DNA of 64,000 nt from Episyrphus balteatus (GCF_945859705.1 NC_079137.1:77150277-77214276); one strand, 5' to 3'; positions 10,337 through 23,634 are shown, counted from the first letter of the stretch. The notes: generated by a model not told the origin, from the letters alone. Made by a program: numbers and translations.

Positions 10337-12309
10337 GTGTGGTTCCTCTAACCCCCCCTTTTTTCCCCCTTCCCAAAAAAAAGTTATGGTGGTAGTGAAT
10401 TTCATCAGGTAACCACTTTCGAATGGAAATTCATGTGCGAGAGAAGGCTTCAAGCTGCCGCCATTTGATATACATTTGGTTTTTGGCCCCCCGAAAAACA
10501 CACGACTTGACAGAGTCTCTCTCTCAGCCATCACACACACCAAACGGAAAAGGAAAAACGGACGCAGACCGGGACAGACAGCCCGTTTCGTTTGTGTCTA
10601 TTGATCTACACTTGGGAACCCCCTTAGTGCTATTGCGTTCCCATCAGCTCGAGGAGGAGGAAGTATTGTATTTGTCGCTGCTACATCCCGCTCTCGAACC
10701 ATCACCGCCGCTGGGGGGTTCTCCACGGCACAGTCAGTCATGTGTCAATATTTTGCGCTTCTAGTTTACCAATTGCATCGCTGCTATCTCATAGATACAC
10801 ACACCGGTAATCTCCCACTGGGAGCTCGCACAGGTTCTCCGGGCTTCACACACACCTTTTGTCTCCGATATTGGTCGTGGAGCTTGTGGAACATGGCATC
10901 ACATTAGCCCAGCTGACATTGAAGCTTCGCTGTGTTTCGCTCTGATGCGAGTCTGCGATATACATATTCAATTCTAACGGTGGATGGTAGGCATGGTGGT
11001 ATAGTGACGATAATGATGAAGACCGACGCGACGCGTCCCGGCCCGGGTCTTGATGCAGTTGATTCAATTTATTTTCCAGCTGCAGCAGCAAAGTCCCAGT
11101 CTCCCAGCAGCCCAGGTGCTGTGAAGTGTAGGCAACCATTTACTTCCTCGTTTTCGTGTTTTTTATCCATCAAGGTAGAAAAGTTACCCCTCCCCAAAAC
11201 CTACACCAGTCTTGAACGACCACGTTACGTATAAACCTCCGATAGCTACCTTTTATGCAAAAAAAAGGAAAGAAAAGATGCGAAGCGCGCACATTAAGTG
11301 CATTAGAGGGACATGTCTTTTGTGGATTCTGGTGCTGTTGCAGTGAAAAAGTATCTGCACCATCATTCCACTTAGGCCACGTCGCGACGCGCCACCTACA
11401 TGGCGAGGAAGAAGCTGGAGAATTTTCAAATTTTCATCTTAATCTTTGGAGATATCGCGCGCTCGGGTTCGGGTTGTGGGCTTTTTTTTTTCTATTGGGA
11501 AACCCTTTTTTCCAGAAGCGTTCTTTGTCCTTCGGGGCCTGGAATGGTATAGTTTTTAGAAAGACGGGGCTGTGGGGTATCCTACTAAGAGGAGGGGAAG
11601 AAAATGAAAATTGTAAGTTGTAATGTTTTTGTTTAGGTTTTATTTTTTTTGGTATTTTTTTTTTTGTTGTTGATGCAGCACGGTTGTTGTATCTTGTTAC
11701 AAAGGCACGACATGGGTCGCGTATATACAAGATATCGCTGTTAAGAATCGATGTGCGGTGTTTGGTTGGTGTTTGATTTTTTTTTTTTTTTTTTGTTCTT
11801 CTAAAAGTTTTTTTTATTTCTATCTCATGGATATACCTCTGCTGCTGGAATATCTATCTAATATATCTGTATCTATGTTTATAGAGAGAGAGAGAGAAGT
11901 ATGATTCTTAAAGCGCAGCGCAAAAATTCTTTTGGCAAAAAAAAAAAAATAACAAAAGACTCAGGTAATGGCTTGAGTTGTAAAGGCTTTTGGGGGAGGG
12001 TTTGGTGCTGTAACGGATGAAGGCGCGTTATATGTAAATCTTTAAAGTCAATCGAGCGCTGTTGTGCGCGCTATCAGTAGTTATATCCGTTGAATTGCAC
12101 ATTTTTTTTTTTTTTTTGTTTTTTTATTTCGGGGCCATGTTGTATTGTTGTTGTTGTTGTTGCTGATATTAGACAATAAGGCACATAGAATAGATATAGA
12201 GGTATATTGGAGTCAGCAATTTCGCGTTACACTGAGTGAATGGTTTTTATGCTTTTTTGTTGTTGTTTTGTGATGCAGCCAGCGAGGTGGTCGGCATGTA
12301 GATTTTTGT
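10337..12309. other. apparently unique, relatively GC-rich island
   Basis: This is one of the least AT-rich parts of the window, with CpG-containing words near 11025-11040 and 11383-11395, a GA run at 11882-11897 and a GTT run at 12137-12160. Frames of 97-122 codons overlap one another on both strands and show no known domain. It resembles conserved non-coding or regulatory DNA, but only comparison can show that. Confidence 0.4.
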
Positions 12310-14105
12310 CTAAAGTTAGTTTAAAAATTACACTGAGAGAAATTTTTTTTTCAAGTTGAGATTTTTCAAACTTGTGATAACTTGTGATATTTGAAATAAA
12401 AATCTGTGATGCACACCGGATCAGTCCTACGTAAGCCAAGTTAAAATGGACCAATTAACATTACTAACCTTAAAAGTCTGTGATATTAATTTAAGGAACC
12501 AGAATAATTGTAATACCTGCCGAAGCAATTTATTCAACTTGTGATACTTATCAGAGCAAATTGTTATACTAATCAGAATAATCTGTGTTACATACCAACT
12601 AGGTATAATATTGACACTTATTGCAGTTACCTGTGATATCTACAACTGACAGCCTGTGGAACTTAAGCAAACACGTGATATTAGAACAATCAATGATATT
12701 TAATCCATAACAGTTTGTGATATGAACCAATGCAAGTTCTTGTGTTTACTGAATTTATTGGTAGAAGTGGTAGGTACTCTACGATATATTTTCGAGACAA
12801 GCCATGACACTTAATTGAGTAATGCGTAATACTTTCAGAAGTATTCTTTGATATTCTCCACATCGGATAAATCCGTGATATTTATTGTAAAAACCGTGAT
12901 ATTTACTGGAACAATCTGTGATACTTTCCGGAGGTAATGTTAACCAAAAAAAGCTGTGGTATAAACCAAACCAAATCCTTAAAATTAACGGAGCTATCGG
13001 TGATACAGAACTTGTGAAACTTACTGGAGGGGTTCGGTATAAGTTCCAGATCAATCTGTGATATATATATCGGATAAATCTGTGATAATAGCTGGAGAAT
13101 TCTGTGATATTTACCAGGACATCGGTGATACTTTTCGAACCATTTGTTAATGCTTACCATACAAATCCATGATATAAACCAGACCAAGTGCTAAAAAATA
13201 AATGGAGCTACCTGTGATAGAAACCAGAAAAACTTGTGATATTTATTGGACTGATTCAGCATAGCTACCAGATAAATCTATTATACCTCCCGAGGCAATC
13301 CACATTGCATTTTGGAATAATTTGTGATACTTCCTTACCTAATCTATGATATTCAACCAGTGCTAACTGAAGCAATTTGTGATACATACCGGGACAGTTA
13401 TTTGTAGGTAGTAAACTTTTGTTATCGAAGCTGTCGGTGATAATTATACAGGATTCATGTGACAATAATCAAAACGAATCGTGATATCATACCGATAAAT
13501 AAATAATACTTTTTCTTGTATTTTGTGATAATTTTCCAGGCATACTGTGATACTCATTAAAAAACCAATTGCTCAGAAAAAGAAACTGAAATAATGCGTA
13601 AAAAAACTGCCAAATTAGTATCACAGCTATAAGTTTTGACAAAAAAGAGCAATGTATGATAAATAACTGGGCAACACTCACCAGGGTAATCTGTGATACA
13701 TTCCTTACTTAACTATGATATGCCATTAGGATACCTATGTGGTAGTTATCAGAGCAATTCTAGTAATAACCTACCTAATGGAGCAACCCGTGTCACTTTG
13801 AACAATTTGTGATACCTTCATATCGAATCTATGATATTTAAAGGTGGAAGCAAATTGTGATACTACTCGAAGAAATCATGGCACTTATGATAATCCGTGA
13901 TACCTAACCAGTCTTTTATATGTATTTCATGGAGAAATCAAATTGTGATACATAGCTGCTGGAGCAAACAATGGCGTTTTGACTTATCTGTGATACCTTC
14001 TAACCAATTATGATATTTACCAGAGGAAGCAAATTGTGATACATATGTACATCCCTGCTGAAGCAACCCGTGTCACGTTGAGCAATCTGTGATATCTCCC
14101 TTACC
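12310..14105 (+). repeat. degenerate tandem array of GTGATA units
   Basis: About thirty GTGATA words occur, nearly all in the same orientation, in a diverged context close to AATCTGTGATATTTACCAGA, spaced mostly 20-60 bp apart. Companion words such as ACCAGAG, GGAGCAA and ACCAGACCAA recur between them. A longer higher-order match is visible between 12919-13020 and 13125-13235. No coding frame survives. The array is old, since few units are identical. Confidence 0.85.
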
Positions 14106-16620
14106 TTCTTTAACTGACCAATAGAATACTATTAGAAATTACTTTCTCAAAAGTCAAGAACTATCAGATATTCCTGAAGTCTAAAATTCACTGAGATTTG
14201 TGCATTTTTTTTTCTTTTGGGGCGATACTATATAGCAGACTTTAACAAAAAATCTTTAATGCCACATTTCAGTTTTTTTCGGTTTCGGTACCTTGAACTA
14301 TTAATTTTGATTTGTGTCCCTCAATTTTTTTTTAACTATTCCTATCCTTTAGAAGTCCTTCAATTCAAATAAAAAAAAAACGACTTCTATATGAAACACA
14401 AAAGCAGTCAGTTCATTGCCAAAAAATGAAAAAAATTGAGTGTTAAACTTTGTATAGCCTCAAGGCAGTAATCACCAAAAAAAAAACCTTTTTCGCGCAG
14501 TGCATTTGCATATAAAACTATCTGCTACAATTCGCCCGTTGTTGTATCTATCTGCCATTACCCATCGTCGTCATCATCATCATCAGCCGAAGCATTACCA
14601 TGCTGCTGTGTATAGATGTTGAGTTGTTTATTGGGAATTTTTTTTTTTTACGTTTCGTCTGCTTCCATTCGCCACTATTCCGACTGGTGCACGAAAAAAA
14701 AAGTAACAAAAAATATACAAAAAAATTGGTGGTCTAATGCATCTCTCAGGCCCAAGTCCACAACCAGCTGACAAACAAAAAAAAAAAACGAAAAAAAAAA
14801 CACAGAAACACACCAATGCCATGGAATCGTGATTGGCGATATAGACACTATGCTCCCAGCCAAGAGCTATACACTACAATCGATAGATAGATAGATTCCT
14901 CTCGCTAGCTGGCTCCTAATGAAACACACCAAGCTGGCTGATGCAATGTAGCACTTTCGGGTGATGGAAGCTTAATGGCTTGGGCAAGGGTGTGAGAACT
15001 GCTGGAGGCCGTTGCACGACCCAAAACTCTCTTACAGCAGCCAGCTCCAACCAACCAACTAACACCGTGATGCCAGGCGGTAGGTGTGAATGTTTAGATA
15101 AAAAACCGATTTAATAGGCGACAACATAGTTTTATTGATGATGGTGTATATACCCGGGCCCAGCTTCATGAGATGCACTTCGTCCCAACCAGCTCCGAGA
15201 TGGGTAAAAAAATGTAATGACAATGGGTCAATGTCATGCTCGTGTCTTGTTCTCTTGGGATTCTCTTTAAGTTTCTTGGGATTTTTTCTAAGATTTTTTT
15301 CTTGAGCGCCCACAAAACACTGTCCTAGTGGGTGGCAAAGCTGGCAAAGTTTTGGACAGTTCATCATTATTCTGTCCACATGCTTGACACTTTTTCTGTT
15401 TTTCTGTTTGTGTCCATGGCCCAGCTTGAGATACAAATTTATCTCACATCCAGAGGCTATATTCCGAGCTGCTTGGAGTTCTTCTTCGCATGCATGGATT
15501 TGCATGTCCTCACGACATGGAACCTTAAAGAGAGGCATACTCTTCTCGTTCGGACAGAAGACTCGACGAAGAAATGGCTGTGCATGAAGTTGTTGTTGTT
15601 GTTGTTGTTGTATGCTCAGAGAGGTTGTTTGGTATTTGTTTGCTGTCAGATTTTGGCGTGACATTATTCAAAGTCTGTTTTTTTGGGACGTGTTAGCATG
15701 TTACAAAGGACACCTGAAGACCGATGGCCCTACACTATAACTTCTAGGCACTGGCAAATAGAAGAAACAGACATCGAGACACCATCATCACATCGTCGTC
15801 GTCGTGGTACCGAAAAAAAAAAAATAATATACAAAATATCCCATGACACTCGATTTTTTTTTTTGGTAGGTATTCAGTTTCGTGTTCAATCAGTTCATCT
15901 GAGCGAGGTGCGCGTGCGCATTTTAGATTGCCATTTTAGGATTTGAAAAACGCCATAACTCGATGTATTCCATATAAAAAAAAAAAACCTATGAAGACTG
16001 TCTTTTCTCTCGAGAAGAGTTTAGAGAGAAGAGAGAGAAGAATGGGCAAATTGCTTAGCATTGTTATGCGGAACTATTTTTCGCGCACACTTGAGCAAGA
16101 GAGGACATATCTTCCAAACCGAAAGACCATTAGTCACTAGTTGGCAATTTATTTCAAGAAGCAAAAAAAAAAAACAAACTTTGCACCTTTCTGGAAGTTT
16201 GAACGGACGGGACGGACTAACCGACATTCGGATTCGGTATTGTTTTAAATTGCAAATTGGAGAAAGTATGAGAACGCGCTAAGTGCACCATGCTGGGATG
16301 ATGTGATGACAAGCATCATAGACAACACCACAACACAACAGTGTTGCACCAATGCACAAAAGCACACCAGCAGCTAAACAGAGTCCATGAGGAAGTGTCC
16401 GAAAATGGTGAGGTGCCCATTTGTAATGGATTGTTTATGGAGAATTGGCACTTTAAGTAGCTCGCAAATGCGCAAAATGGAATATGGTACAGGAATAGAA
16501 AGAAATGTAACAAAGGAATTTTTCACAAAGAAAAACAAAGGTTTTTAAGAAATGCAGTAATACTCTTGGACTAAAAGAGCAGAAAATGGGTGGAAATTGG
16601 AAGGAGTGGTTGAAGTTTTA
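14106..16620. other. apparently unique island, no gene recognised
   Basis: It holds CAT (near 14568), GATA (near 14882) and GTT (near 15588) microsatellites. The longest open frame of the window, 201 codons on the minus strand at 15059-15664, lies here. It starts MSRQNLTANK, runs through a Gln tract made by the GTT microsatellite and has no domain, signal peptide or membrane segment that I recognise. I treat it as chance. Confidence 0.4.
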
Positions 16621-18272
16621 AAAGTAACATGTTTGAACTTTTGGATTCACACACTTAAGGCTGCCTTTTTTTATTTGACATATACTTAATAATTCATAAA
16701 GAAAGAATTCTTAAAACAGGAAAAATAAGTTCCAAAACCCTTAGCTTAGGACCGCACCAAAATTTAAAAGAATTTCCAAATATACAAACAAAAAAAAAAT
16801 CAGGTCCAAAATGTAGAATCTCCAAAATTCTACATACTCGAAGTCCGAAAACCCAAAAATTTGATCACACAAACAAATATTTGGCAAATTGAAAAACATT
16901 TATGAATTTACTCGTACACAAAAATATAACTCTGACGAAAACAAAAATTTCGAAGACTGAAACCCAAAATTCCTTAAGTCAGAATTTTGAAATATATGGA
17001 GATCCCAAATATCCAAAACTCCGAAATTTATGATCCAATTTATTCATGATATGTTTAAGATAGCGTATGTTAAGGATACTCCTAGTGTACAGCTAGACAC
17101 AATCTCCAAGTGAATGATTCAAAAACTCCAAGAACCTAGAGACACCTAAATTTAGTAAACAGTCAATACCTACGAAAAAACAAAGACCTTTTAAAACCAA
17201 GTCAAAAGTCAGAAAAAATCAATTGAAAGAAGGAAAAACTAAGGATGAAATCTTAAACTAGGAAATTCTGAAACTCTTAACACCAAAACCCTAGAAAATC
17301 GAAAATTAATATTTGCAAAAACCTTTTTAGCTCTAAAATTAGTAACTCATAATATCGATTTTTATATCAAGAAAATTAAAATCCTCAAATAATCAAAAAA
17401 CATCTAAAATCCAAAACGATTTACCCAAAATGGAAATCTTCAAAAATGTTCAACTAACAACCAAGATCCAAAAAAACTTAAAGCCCCAATACCCAATGTC
17501 CAAAAAACTCCAAAACCAATCATAGCTAGGCCAAAATATGTACATCAAAGACAATATTTTGAAAAATATTATCCCGAAAACCAAAATAATATTTTCAAAT
17601 CCTGAAAACCTTGAATTCTCAAATCTTATTATTGAATGTATTAATATATAATATAATATATAAATGAAAAGCAACACTGGTGCCGGACAGAATTTCCAAA
17701 TAAAAATCTAAAGAAATTTTACATTGATTCTGAAAATCTGAAGTCCAGAAAAATCATACTTTCTACAAATTATAAAATCGAAAATTGTTTAGGTCAAATT
17801 CCTTCAAGGAAAATCTAGAAAAAAAAATTTAAAAATTTACAAAAAAAAAATGTTTAAAAAAACCCTAAATCTGTACGAGCTTTTTACTGAAACGAAACTT
17901 AAGGATTTAAGTTCTACATAAAACCCTATGTGGCAGTTTCCGCAGAGGAAAGATTTAAGTTTCGTTTCAGCAAATGAGTCTCAGAGCATTTATTTCAAAA
18001 AGGAAAATTTTAACTCCAACATACGGAAACGCAAAGTAGAAAAAGTTTTACGTATATAACAAAAACTAAGACCACGAAAACCATCCAAGGAACTCGAAAG
18101 CCCACAATAATAAAATCTTGAAATCAGAAAACCAAGTTTAAAATTTTGAAAACCGATTTCTATAACTTCGAAAACCAAAACTTTTTGATACTAAAAATCG
18201 CGAAAATTCAAAATCTACAATGGTCGTATTTTGACAAAATGAACATTTTATCTGATGATGATGAGAATACCT
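16621..18272 (+). repeat. degenerate low-complexity CCAAAA-type repeat
   Basis: The plus strand is strongly A- and C-biased, with recurring words such as TCCAAAA, CCAAAATC, CGAAAACC and AAAACTCC every 10-25 bp. No exact unit survives. The reverse-complement composition (GGTTTTTGA, GATTTTGGA) is seen at 34.1-36.2 and 37.7-39.1 kb. The same pattern resumes after the inserted element, to about 19700. Confidence 0.55.
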
Positions 18273-19272
18273 TAGGGTAAAGTCGGGTGATATGGCACCA
18301 CGGGTGATATGGCACCCTTTCAATATCTCCCACTTAATGACTTCTTTTCAAAGCAAAAAGAGCAAAATAGAATTCAGTCTGACGTAAACTTTCAGTGGAT
18401 GCATTCGGATCCGCAGTAACCATTGCCACTTAAATTTAAAAAATGGACAAACAAAAAAGTAGGCTCAATTTGAGCGAAAAGTTTTTTTTGTGTAAAATTG
18501 TTGTACGGGTGGTTCCAAAAGTATTTGACGCCGAGGGTTCATTTTAACACAAAACGAACGGTAACGGTTGTATTTTTATGTTTCCTCATTGCAATAACTA
18601 AGCAAACGTGATTATTCGTGTCATTTGAAGAAAACAGAAGTGTAGTCAAATGGGGGATATGGCACCCAAAAACCTCGGGATATATGGCACCGGTGCCATT
18701 TCCCCCGCATCTACTTTTCAACCTATTTATTTTTGAACTGACAATTGTATTTACAAAAAACTTCAGCAAACCAGGCCAAGTGGGCTAAAACCCAGCTCAC
18801 AGCAGCCGTTGTGGCTGCTGAATGTCAAAAAAAGCAGGACCTAAGCATTTTGCGATTTCCCTCACAATTAACTACATTAAAAATTCTTCTTAAATGACCA
18901 GAACCTAAAAGTTTGCCAAATAGCTTTCAGATTGGCTGAAAAGTGCGGAATAAGGCAGTAATCATAATGTCACTTTTGGTCTCATGATTCGAGTACGTCT
19001 TTCAACAACACATGCAACAAGTGTCACAAAAAATATCAAGAAGACATAGGGTGCCATATCACCCTCCATTTTTTCAATCATGTTTTTTTTAATGTTTTTT
19101 ATTTTTGCAAAAAATAACAAGAAATTATCTTTCAATTAAACTTATGTAACTATTTTGTATTTAAGAAATAGTTTTAAAATAAATCTGCTTTTGTTTGAAA
19201 TAGAAATCTTCTTTATTTCTCAAGTAATAACGAATAACGAAAATGGGTGTCATATCCCCCGACTTTACCCTA
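18273..19272. mobile_element. TA-flanked 1-kb terminal-inverted-repeat element
   Basis: The left end reads TAGGGTAAAGTCGGGTGATA (18273) and continues TGGCACC. The right end is its inverse, CCCCCGACTTTACCCTA, ending at 19272. The flanking TA could be a target duplication as for Tc1/mariner-type elements. Internal copies of GGGTGATATGGCACC-like words occur near 18300, 18655 and 18680, and inverted near 19050. Only short frames are present, so it is non-autonomous. It sits inside the CCAAAA repeat tract. Confidence 0.75.
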
Positions 19273-19972
19273 TCTGTATAACGGTTAAACATAAAATAAG
19301 GAAGTTGGCGGTTATTTAATAAGTTTATTATACTATGCAAAATTTACCACGAAAAATGAAAAAAAAAAAAATGCACAAACAAAACTAACGCATTTTGAGG
19401 AATTCACTTTAAATCGCGGAGTGACTCCAAAAAGTCTGGATTTGGAAATGCCATTCTTTCATCAAAAAGTTTGTTAGCAAAAGTACCTTTCGCATTGAGC
19501 TCGAAGAAAACAATTTTACCATATTTATGGGAAGATAATACAGTATTGACCTCATAAAACAAAAATTGAAAAAGCACACAAGACTTACAAAACCAAAATC
19601 TTAAATCGTTTGAGTTAAAAATTTCAAAAACCCTAAAACTGTGAGAACACAACATCACGAAAACACAATAAAATTAAAAATATTTTTGTCCCAAAATCCA
19701 GAAACATGTAAAATCGACATCAACTAAATTTTTGATTTTTATTAGGCAATATTTCGGAAACGATTACTCTCACAGGACAGTTTTAATGAAAAGTATTATT
19801 ATTATATTTTAGGCTGAACTTAAACTACTAAATACTAAAAAATGCTTGTATTTTTTAATTTTTTTCATTTTAGACAGAGTTTTGTTGGGAACTCGAGCTC
19901 GAAAACTTAGGGCTTAGTTATAAACAACTCTTTCAAAATTAAAATTCGACGCATTTCTTCTTCTTCATGATC
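19273..19972. other. continuation of A-rich degenerate sequence
   Basis: CCAAAA-type words continue to about 19700, then ordinary AT-rich DNA follows. The 84-codon minus-strand frame at 19404-19658 has no recognisable domain. Confidence 0.4.
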
Positions 19973-21543
19973 AACGATTAGAGAGTAACTAAAGCAAATT
20001 ATTAGGAAACCCAAATTGGGCGCCAATTTGGCAAATTATTAGGGAACAGCTCTGATTTTGACGATTTTTTTTTTTTTTTAAACGTAGGTAATTAAAAGTA
20101 CTTTAAAGTCTATAGATTAAAAATTGCCGATGTTGCCGTATTGTTTTTTAAAAATTAAAATAAAATTTTTTTTGAACAAAACCATTTTTTTTAACAAAAC
20201 CATTTTTTTTGCTTAAATTTCATAAAACAAATGATAGCAAAAGATTCTCTAGGTAATTTAAGGAAAAAAAATACAAAGGAGTAAGTGAAAATCTCCCATC
20301 GTTTAAGCGATAAATGCAATTTTCTAACATTCTAACCTCAAACACAAAAAAAAAAATATTTTGAAAACAACGGCAACACCTACAGTATTTTAAAATACAT
20401 TTTTAAAAAGCCAGAAGCTCATTCTTATCTCTTAAATTTAAATCCGCTATATTTGATTAAGAGTTTGTAAAAAAATGGTCCTGAAACTCAGAATTTAAAA
20501 AAAAAATGTTATTAAAAAAATTTAAAATGACTTTTTTCCAAATTTTTTCTAATAAAATATGAATTTATTTTAAAAAAAATTTTAGCCATAAATATTATCA
20601 GTTAAATTCTGAAGCAGTATATCACACTTTTGAAAAAAAAAAAATTTAAAAATTACTTTAATGGGTTTTTTTTTTGATAAAAACTGCATTGAAATATTTA
20701 ATTTTGTCAAAGACTTTGGTAAATAAGAACTTTAAATTTTTGCTATTTAACTTTCAACAGTAAGGGTTATTAAATGAATTAAAAAATAATTTTATGTTTA
20801 GATGTTGCACTTTACAAAAAAAAAAAAAAATAAGTTAAATTTTTTTCAAAACTTTTATTAAAAAAAGTTCTTCGAAAATGAAAAACTTTTTAATTTTTTT
20901 CATAAACCGTAATACATATTGACATTTCCTTTTATAATTTCAAATCATAATAAATGCGGCCAAAAATATTTGAAAATAAATGCATTTTATATTACGAAAA
21001 AATTTTAAAAACGACATGTTAAAATTTTTTCAATAATTTTTTTTTTTTCAAAAATCTGAGTTCAGTTACCATTCTTTCAAAAGCCCTTAATTCAATTAAC
21101 TTAATTTTAATTTTAAAAATATGACTAGGCTTCTAGCTTTTTAAAAATGTATATTTAAATATTGTAGGTGTTGCCGTTGTGTTCAAATACTTTTTTTTGT
21201 GTTTGAATTACTAAGAAAATTGCATCTATCGCTTGAACGATGGAAGATTGTCCCTCACTCCCATATATTTTTTTCCTTGAATTTCCTAGACAATCTTTTG
21301 GCATCAATCAAATTATGAAATTTAAGAAAAATTTTTGAAAAAAAAATTTTTTGTTCACAAAAATCTTCAATTAAATTTAAAAAATCAAAACGGCAACACC
21401 GGCAATTTTTAATCTATAGACTTTAAAGTATTTTTAATTACCGACGTTTGAAAAAAAAGATTATCAAAATGTAAGCTATTCGGCCGGGTTCCCTAATATT
21501 GCCATTTTTTGAGCTTTAGTTACTCCACTAAATGTTAATCGTT
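19973..21543. mobile_element. long foldback element (two arms of about 700 bp)
   Basis: The left half is repeated inverted in the right half, meeting near 20760. Paired blocks include GAGTAACTAAAGC (19983) with GCTTTAGTTACTC (21513), TTTAAAGTCTATAGATTAAA (20102) with its inverse (21410), CCATCGTTTAAGCGATAAAT (20298) with the inverse near 21230, and CAACGGCAACACCTACA (20370) with the inverse near 21168. Terminal words AACGATTA and TAATCGTT close it. No protein is encoded. If transcribed, the arms could form a long double-stranded hairpin. Confidence 0.85.
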
Positions 21544-23191
21544 TTTGTTGTTGGATTTGTTATTTATCTTTTCAAGTCAAAAATACAGTTAACTTGATTT
21601 AGGTGGTTTTTCTTTAAGCTCCATTTTAATTTTTAAATCTAAGCTATTTGTGTCTAACTATAATTTACCTTCCTCCTAGAAAAGGTCAAGATATCAACTA
21701 TCAAGTATTAGCTAAATTCCATTAAAATCCGCTTCAAACCAATATGTAGAGATGCCTGGTTATATACCAGTTTTATATGAGATCTCGCGCGCTCGATTCA
21801 TTTAACATGACTTAACTGTTTTGAAATTATAGCTAATTTGGTGATTAACTGATTTGATAAAACCATTATCGCTCTGGCGCAACCAATATTTTTCCAACCT
21901 ATTTGCCAAACGAAATGCTCTGCCATGCAATCAAATCATCTGCTCCAAACAAGCTGCACGCAGCGAATTTCTTCGTCTTTCCTCGAAACCGGAAGAGTCT
22001 CGCGTTTTCCAATTTCTTCCTGATGATGAATAACATGCAGCCAAACACAAATATAATTTTTAATTTTTTTTTTTTTTGTGTTCTTCCAATTTTCTCCAAA
22101 CATGCAATTCAGATGAAAAAAAAAGTTGCAAAATTTCCCCCAAACCTCCCCTTTTTTTTGTTTTTTGTTGTTGTTGTTGTTCGTCGGCAATATTGGTCGG
22201 CGGCAGTAATATCTCATTATAGAGGCGTGGTCCATATAATTTGTATTTTTTTTTTTTTATTTCTTCTGAATTGAGTATACGCGTTTGGACTAACTTGTGT
22301 TTTAGAAGAAGAAGAAGACTATAAAAAGCCGATCTAAACTGCCTGATTGCACGTTAGCATGCAATCGAGCTTCCCGCTTCTCAAGAATTTAATGATGAAT
22401 TTTATTTTTTTTGCCACACTAGCTCCCCCTAACGTCGCAAAGTCAAAGTCATCCTCTCTTCACCCCCAAAAACACGTCACTGAAAGATTCGTTCGCGCGT
22501 TCCGCATCTTTAGGTCAATTCATTAAAAACGAACAAAATTTTTAGGTGAAAAACTTTATTCGTCATATTTTCGAATGAAAAACAAGAGAACAAATTATTA
22601 TTAAATTTAATTAGTTTATGAGAATTTATCGCTGCCAACATCAAATAGGAGGAGTTCGACCTCTTCTCTTGACTTAGGCGCGCAAATTTTTTTTTTTTTG
22701 TCTTCGAATTACACAAAAGCAACAAAAAAAAAAAAAAAAAACTTTAAAAAGATACAAACGAGGAAGAAAATGATTATAGAAGCAGAACTGGACGGATAAT
22801 GATGAACATTTTTCAGGAAGACACGACCCTGAATATACAATGCAACTTTATATAGCGTCCCATAAATCATGTTTTTACCGCCGCCGCCGAGCGGCGCTGT
22901 AATATTCTACAATCGAGGGGGAGAGACTTTTTTTAAATAAAACACAACAACGACGACTGCGGGAGATGATCCATGGCGATGGCATCAAAATTGGGATCGC
23001 AACTTAGCAGCAGCACAGCAGTGCAACTAGCAGTAAAGAAGTGCAGTGCAGTGCAAAAAGAAATGATCGAAGAGGAAGAGATCTGAATTGCAACCAGGAT
23101 AATAAATTTCTCAAGTGCAATTGTTAATTTGAAAATAATACACTCAACAGAGCCATAAAAACACACACACAGTCAAACAGAAACAAACAAG
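21544..23191. other. unique island; right end resembles a 5' untranslated leader
   Basis: After an AT-rich start, the stretch from about 21890 is less biased. A TATAAAAAG word lies at 22320 and TTATATAGC near 22849, each a possible but unproven core-promoter element. From 22960 the plus strand has the look of a fly 5' leader: CAGCAGCACAGCAGTGCAAC, repeated AGTGCAGTGCA, then CA repeats leading to CAAACAAG before the ATG at 23192. No long open frame is seen. Confidence 0.3.
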
Positions 23192-23218
23192 ATGGAGGAC
23201 GACATTTTCAAGGAACAA
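23192..23218 (+). CDS. candidate short 5' terminal coding exon (MEDDIFKEQ)
   Basis: An ATG in good context (ACAAGATGG, A at -3) opens MEDDIFKEQ, then a weak donor CAA|GTGGGA occurs at 23219. A textbook acceptor follows: sixteen T residues and CATTTCAG ending at 23268. That would make a 50-bp intron with exon 2 starting ACAAATCCGTTTGG (TNPFG), which reaches a stop after 12 codons unless spliced again at GTGAGA (about 23302). Unspliced, the frame ends after 33 codons. I recognise no protein family. The leader-like sequence upstream and the acceptor are visible; the gene is inference and may be false. Confidence 0.18.
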
Positions 23219-23634
23219 GTGGGAAACCCACAAAAAAGTTCGAATTTTTTTTTTTTTTTTCATTTCAGACAAATCCGTTTGGAGTTGTAAATCTCTGCAC
23301 TTTGTGAGAGTTTCTTGTGGAGCAATTTATGTTTCCTTTTGGGTCGAATGCGAGTCCAGTATAATAATTGGAAGTGTCGTTGGGAGTTAAAGGACCGACT
23401 CGGACCGACCCTAGATCAGGTGGCGAGGTGGAAGAGATGGAAATAAGTGAAAGAAGAAGATTATAAGTTTGTTAAGTCTATGAAAAGAACAGTAGGGGGA
23501 AAAAATTATGTTCCACTTTTTTTTTTTAGGTTGCTTCCTGGTTTGCCTTTCTGAACTAATCTTACAATTCATTACAAAACTTGCTTCCAATTTAAAAAAT
23601 AAATAAAAATTTTCTTATAGGTATTGCAATAAAA
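23219..23634. other. possible short intron and following unique sequence
   Basis: The first 50 bases are the putative intron described for the 23192 exon. The rest is unique-looking DNA with no open frame or repeat. Confidence 0.3.

Noticed and set aside
15059..15664. 201-codon minus-strand open frame
   Set aside because: It runs through a GTT microsatellite (Gln tract), resembles no family, has overlapping frames on the other strand and no splice or promoter signals that support it. One frame of this length is plausible by chance in the less AT-rich islands.
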